Assembly (NCBI GenBank): GCA_003488415.1
Contig: DNLQ01000201.1
Span: 1 to 8,166, forward strand
Reading direction: 5' to 3'
Length of the DNA stretch: 8,166 nucleotides
From: Ruminococcus sp.
GTDB taxonomy: Bacteria; Bacillota; Clostridia; Oscillospirales; Ruminococcaceae
Shown: positions 5,564 to 8,166 of the stretch, piece after piece
Numbering within the stretch: position 1 is the first letter of the stretch
Layout of the letters: each line of letters begins with the position of its first letter
Position numbers and translations under genes: made by a program
The notes under the pieces: model-generated
What the model was told of the DNA's origin: nothing
Databases searched by the model: none
The model's input: the letters and a program-made list of their open reading frames with translations, nothing else

Positions 5564-6366
5564 AACAGAAGATCTTTGATTTCCATACCCACGCATTCAC
5601 TGACAAGCTGGCAGAAAGAGCCATTGCAGGACTTGCAGAGACCAGCGGGATAACTCCGTCAACTGACGGTACCCTTGCAGGACTGCGAAGGATCATGGCT
5701 GAAAGGGGGATAAGCGCCGCAATGATACTCCCCATCGCCACAAAGCCTTCACAGCAGCACACTATCAATAACTGGGCTGCTGAGATCATGGGAGATGGTA
5801 TCTACTGCTGCGGCACTGTTCATCCGGATTCGGAAGACATCATGCAGGAGCTTGAAAGGATAAAGGAACTGGGACTGTACGGTCTGAAATTCCACTCTGA
5901 ATACCAGTCCTTCCGTCCCGATGAGGAGCGTATGATCCCGGTATACCGCAGAGCCGGCGAACTGGGACTGTTTGTGGTGTTCCACGGCGGCTGGGATCCG
6001 TACTGCAAGGGAGAAGTGCTTGCCGATCCGCTGAGCTTCGCTCATGTGGCAGACAGATGCCCGGATACCACTATCATAGCTGCACATATGGGCGGTATAA
6101 ATATGGCAGACAAGGTGGAAAGCGAGCTTGCCGGCAAATTCGGCAGGCTGTACTTCGATACCGGAGTGGTTGCAGACTACCTCAGCGACGAGCAGTTCCT
6201 GCGCATCATCGAAAAACAGGGTGCAGACAGGATACTCTTCGGCAGTGACGTTCCCTGGGACGATCCGTCAAAAGAACTTGCCATGATAGAAAGAGCACCT
6301 CTTACATACGCCCAGAAGGAGCTTATACTCTGCGGCAACGCAGAAAGACTTACAGGAGAAAAATGA
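5560..6366 (+). CDS. Amidohydrolase-superfamily TIM-barrel metallohydrolase
   Basis: A 268-residue cytoplasmic enzyme of the Amidohydrolase_2 type. The metal site is visible: H9-T-H11 at the end of strand 1 (FDFHTH), H142 in FHGGWDP, H176 in AHMGG and D230 in FGSDVPW. GLKFH at 108-112 offers a further conserved Lys/His pair near the barrel mouth. Relatives catalyse hydrolysis or non-oxidative decarboxylation of small cyclic or carboxylated substrates, so this substrate cannot be named. The reading frame extends 18 codons upstream inside the repressor gene, but the ATG in the ATGA overlap starts the protein directly before strand 1, as is usual. A GGAG at 5545-5548 is 11 bases away, so translation probably depends on coupling to the repressor. 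These enzymes bind Zn, Mn or Fe, giving a possible, unproven, link to the metal sensor. Confidence 0.9.
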   Translation: MKQKIFDFHTHAFTDKLAERAIAGLAETSGITPSTDGTLAGLRRIMAERGISAAMILPIATKPSQQHTINNWAAEIMGDGIYCCGTVHPDSEDIMQELERIKELGLYGLKFHSEYQSFRPDEERMIPVYRRAGELGLFVVFHGGWDPYCKGEVLADPLSFAHVADRCPDTTIIAAHMGGINMADKVESELAGKFGRLYFDTGVVADYLSDEQFLRIIEKQGADRILFGSDVPWDDPSKELAMIERAPLTYAQKELILCGNAERLTGEK

Positions 6367-6396
6367 TCCGGCTATCACGAAAGGGGGCGGGAACGG

Positions 6397-7566
6397 ATGA
6401 GTGACGAGGAAAAACAGGAAACGCCGGAAGGCATGATAAGTGTCATAGATGAATTTGACTACTCCACCCAGAGCAAGGAGTACGGCATCGGCTTCAGGAA
6501 ATGGCGCAAGAAGAAAGAAAACCCCTTCTCCTTCAGCTTTGAAAGAAATCCAAAGGAAAGCGTATACGTTGACGGCAGAGGCTTCATGGTAGGCTCTGCA
6601 AAGGATGCGGAAAAGGAAGCACTTATCCGTGTATTCTACGTCATAGGCAACGCCGCCCTTATGTGGATAGTGATCGACAATATCATCGGCAAGCTGCTGA
6701 TACAGATCCTCTCAATAGCCGGCATGAATATACATACCAACTATTTCAGCAATACGATCTACGGCGGCCCTACTGAGATCGTACTGACACTGATACTTAT
6801 CACTTCACTGAAGATCCTTGTACCGGCACTGTACCTACAGCTAAGGCTCAGACTTCCGCTGGGTGTGGCAATGATGAACTCAAAGCACGACTCACAGGGA
6901 CTTGTGGGATCTATAGGAGTAATGCTGATAATATGCAGCCTTCTTGCACTCCCCTCCGCTTACTCCGGAGAGACCAAGGAGATATATACCTTCTTCAGGT
7001 CGCTGAATACAGATGTATCCGTATGGGATCAGACTGAATATACGATCTATACCCTGTTCGATGTCATAGTCGTTGCGGCAGGCCAGGAGCTTTTCTTCCG
7101 TGGCGCTATGTTCGCTGTCCTGAGACAGTTCGGCGATAAATTCGCTATAATCATGACTGTTATTACAGAGGTCCTGCTTGTGAAGGATATGCACGATGTT
7201 CCGTCTACCATACTTGTAGCACTGGTAGCTTCCTTCGGTATGCTCAGAAGCGGAACTATATTCACAGCAGTTGCCGTGGACGTAGTGTACAAGACCTATG
7301 TGCTTGCAATAGCGGTCATGGAAGGCGATACTTCACAGGAAATGCTGTTGACAAGAAATCTGTTTATGGTCCTTATGCTGTGCCTGGGAGCGCTGATGCT
7401 GCTGCTGGCATGGATCCTTTCCAAAATGCGCTACAGAAAGACACTGGCGGAAGTGGAGTACGAACTGACGCTCCAGGAAAAGGTGATACACTCCCTGAAA
7501 GTGTTCCCCTACTCGGCAGTTGCCGCTATCAGTCTGGTATACACTATTGTAAGGGCGGTGCTGTAA
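6397..7566 (+). CDS. CPBP (Rce1/Abi)-like multi-pass membrane protein with eroded protease motifs
   Basis: A 389-residue membrane protein. An acidic then basic cytoplasmic tail (1-75) precedes several hydrophobic segments, roughly 76-108, 127-147, 169-186, 216-242, 249-262, 272-308, 322-342 and 370-388. The stretch 228-303 fits the CPBP intramembrane protease core: AGQELFFRG (229-236) matches the EExxxR motif, V262-K-D-M-H266 the FxxxH motif, and D295-x3-K299 the terminal HxxxN motif. The first Glu is Gln (Q230), the last His is Asp and the Asn is Lys. In Rce1 the first Glu, both His and the Asn are functionally important, so this protein is probably not an active protease. Only E231, R235 and H266 persist. 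AAGGGGG at 6381-6387 is 9 bases from the ATG. The gene follows the amidohydrolase by 30 bases and precedes tadA by 1 base. A bacteriocin-immunity or scaffolding role is possible but unsupported. Confidence 0.85.
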   Translation: MSDEEKQETPEGMISVIDEFDYSTQSKEYGIGFRKWRKKKENPFSFSFERNPKESVYVDGRGFMVGSAKDAEKEALIRVFYVIGNAALMWIVIDNIIGKLLIQILSIAGMNIHTNYFSNTIYGGPTEIVLTLILITSLKILVPALYLQLRLRLPLGVAMMNSKHDSQGLVGSIGVMLIICSLLALPSAYSGETKEIYTFFRSLNTDVSVWDQTEYTIYTLFDVIVVAAGQELFFRGAMFAVLRQFGDKFAIIMTVITEVLLVKDMHDVPSTILVALVASFGMLRSGTIFTAVAVDVVYKTYVLAIAVMEGDTSQEMLLTRNLFMVLMLCLGALMLLLAWILSKMRYRKTLAEVEYELTLQEKVIHSLKVFPYSAVAAISLVYTIVRAVL

Positions 7567-7567
7567 T

Positions 7568-8065
7568 ATGGACAGACATGAAATATATATGCGGCGGGCT
7601 CTTGAGCTCGCCGCCGCTGCTGCTGATGAGGGCGAAGTGCCTGTAGGTGCGGTTGTAGTAAAGAAGTCCACAGGGGAGATCGTGGGAGAAGGCAGAAACA
7701 GGCGTGAGAAAGCTAAAAACGCACTTGCCCACGCAGAGATCGAAGCCATAGATCAGGCGTGCAGAAAGCTGGGCGGCTGGAGACTCCCTGACTGTGCTAT
7801 TTACGTCACCCTTGAGCCGTGCCCCATGTGCTGCGGCGCTATCATCAACTCACGTATCGACGATGTGATATTCGGCGCTGAGGACTTCAAAAGCGGCTCG
7901 GCAGTTTCAGTGCAGCATATGTTTGAACTGCCGTACAACTGGTTCCCCTCTGTTACAGGAGGTGTTCTGTGTGAGGAATGCTCAGCTGTCCTCACGGAGT
8001 TTTTCCGTAAGCTCCGCCTTATCCGCCGCCGTGAGAAGACAGGTGCTCAGGAGGGCAACAGTTAA
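7568..8065 (+). CDS. tadA: tRNA-specific adenosine deaminase TadA
   Basis: A 165-residue enzyme that converts adenosine to inosine at the wobble position (A34) of tRNA-Arg(ACG), normally essential in bacteria. The zinc site is complete: H55-A-E57, where E57 is the proton shuttle, and P84-C85-P86-M87-C88, with the family pattern VTLEPCPMCCGAIINSRI reduced here to its core. The VPVGAVVV strand at 24-31 and N44 are also typical. The C-terminal helix (LTEFFRKLRLIRRREK) is Arg/Lys-rich, as expected for tRNA contact. Length is normal for the family. The start follows the CPBP gene's stop by one base; the best upstream site, AAGGGCGG at 7551-7558, is imperfect, so translational coupling is likely. 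Being last in an operon headed by a metal-sensor cluster is unusual company for a housekeeping gene. I see no intrinsic terminator after it. Confidence 0.97.
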   Translation: MDRHEIYMRRALELAAAAADEGEVPVGAVVVKKSTGEIVGEGRNRREKAKNALAHAEIEAIDQACRKLGGWRLPDCAIYVTLEPCPMCCGAIINSRIDDVIFGAEDFKSGSAVSVQHMFELPYNWFPSVTGGVLCEECSAVLTEFFRKLRLIRRREKTGAQEGNS

Positions 8066-8090
8066 AACAAAAATATTTTTATGATAACTA

Positions 8091-8119
8091 TTGACACGCA
8101 CCGGTTTTTCTGATATAAT
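8091..8119 (+). promoter_or_regulatory. Perfect-consensus sigma-A promoter reading out of the window
   Basis: TTGACA (8091-8096), a 17-base spacer and TATAAT (8114-8119): both hexamers match the sigma-A consensus exactly. Such strength is typical of stable-RNA genes. Transcription would start near 8126. An AT-only palindrome AAAAATATTTTT lies just upstream (about 8070-8082) and may act as an UP-like element. Confidence 0.9.
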
Positions 8120-8125
8120 ATTAAG

Positions 8126-8166
8126 GCAGTCAAATGATGCTGCAATGCGAGTGTGCTGGAATAGGC
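8126..8166 (+). ncRNA. ffs: Candidate 5' end of the small SRP RNA (runs off right edge)
   Basis: The roughly 40 bases after the perfect promoter show no ribosome binding site followed by an open frame of note. They include TGCAATGCGAG and GTGTGCTGG, which look to me like the start of a bacterial small SRP (4.5S/scRNA) gene. The stronger argument is synteny: in Bacillus subtilis the order is tadA - scr - dnaX. The diagnostic SRP apical domain (GGAAGG/AGCAGC region) lies beyond the window, so this is a tentative call. Confidence 0.4.

Noticed and set aside
8066..8085. AAAAATATTTTT palindrome as a terminator after tadA
   Set aside because: The stem is purely A/T with no GC-rich base and no loop, so it would not form a stable terminator hairpin.

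Overview
The window looks like the chromosome of a fibre-degrading Firmicute of the Ruminococcus type (R. flavefaciens / R. albus / R. champanellensis group). The main evidence is a secreted family 9 cellulase with a CBM3c-like module, a Pro/Thr/Asp-rich linker and a C-terminal type I dockerin, which is cellulosome architecture. Firmicute-style ribosome binding sites and sigma-A promoters with 17-base spacers fit this. The genus is inferred, not proven. I see no mobile element, CRISPR array, tRNA or rRNA.

Left half, minus strand, read right to left. The cellulase (4445 to 2058) has its own promoter, a 5'-UTR hairpin and a strong intrinsic terminator. Next comes a stand-alone gene of unknown function (1945 to 1406), ended by a possible weak terminator. 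Then a near-consensus promoter drives a small HD-domain metallohydrolase (1275 to 679). A cytoplasmic GH13 alpha-amylase-family gene follows 26 bases later; it starts at 652 and runs off the window's left edge. The window therefore pairs extracellular cellulose attack with intracellular alpha-glucan or maltodextrin processing, but on separate transcripts.

Right half, plus strand. A divergent promoter at 4696-4724 starts an apparent five-gene operon: a small three-segment membrane protein, an ArsR/SmtB-type metal-sensing repressor, a TIM-barrel amidohydrolase overlapping the repressor by 4 bases, a CPBP-like membrane protein whose protease motifs are badly eroded, and tadA, the tRNA adenosine-34 deaminase, 1 base later. 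No metal efflux pump accompanies the repressor, so its target is an open question. After tadA a perfect-consensus promoter fires into the right edge. By synteny with Bacillus (tadA-scr-dnaX) the transcript may be the small SRP RNA, but only about 40 bases are visible.

The 305-base divergent spacer between the cellulase and the operon holds both promoters, several inverted and direct repeats that could be operators, and a possible coding remnant. The best leads are the repressor-amidohydrolase coupling, the eroded CPBP protein and the cellulase control region. I found nothing that amounts to a clearly new biological system.
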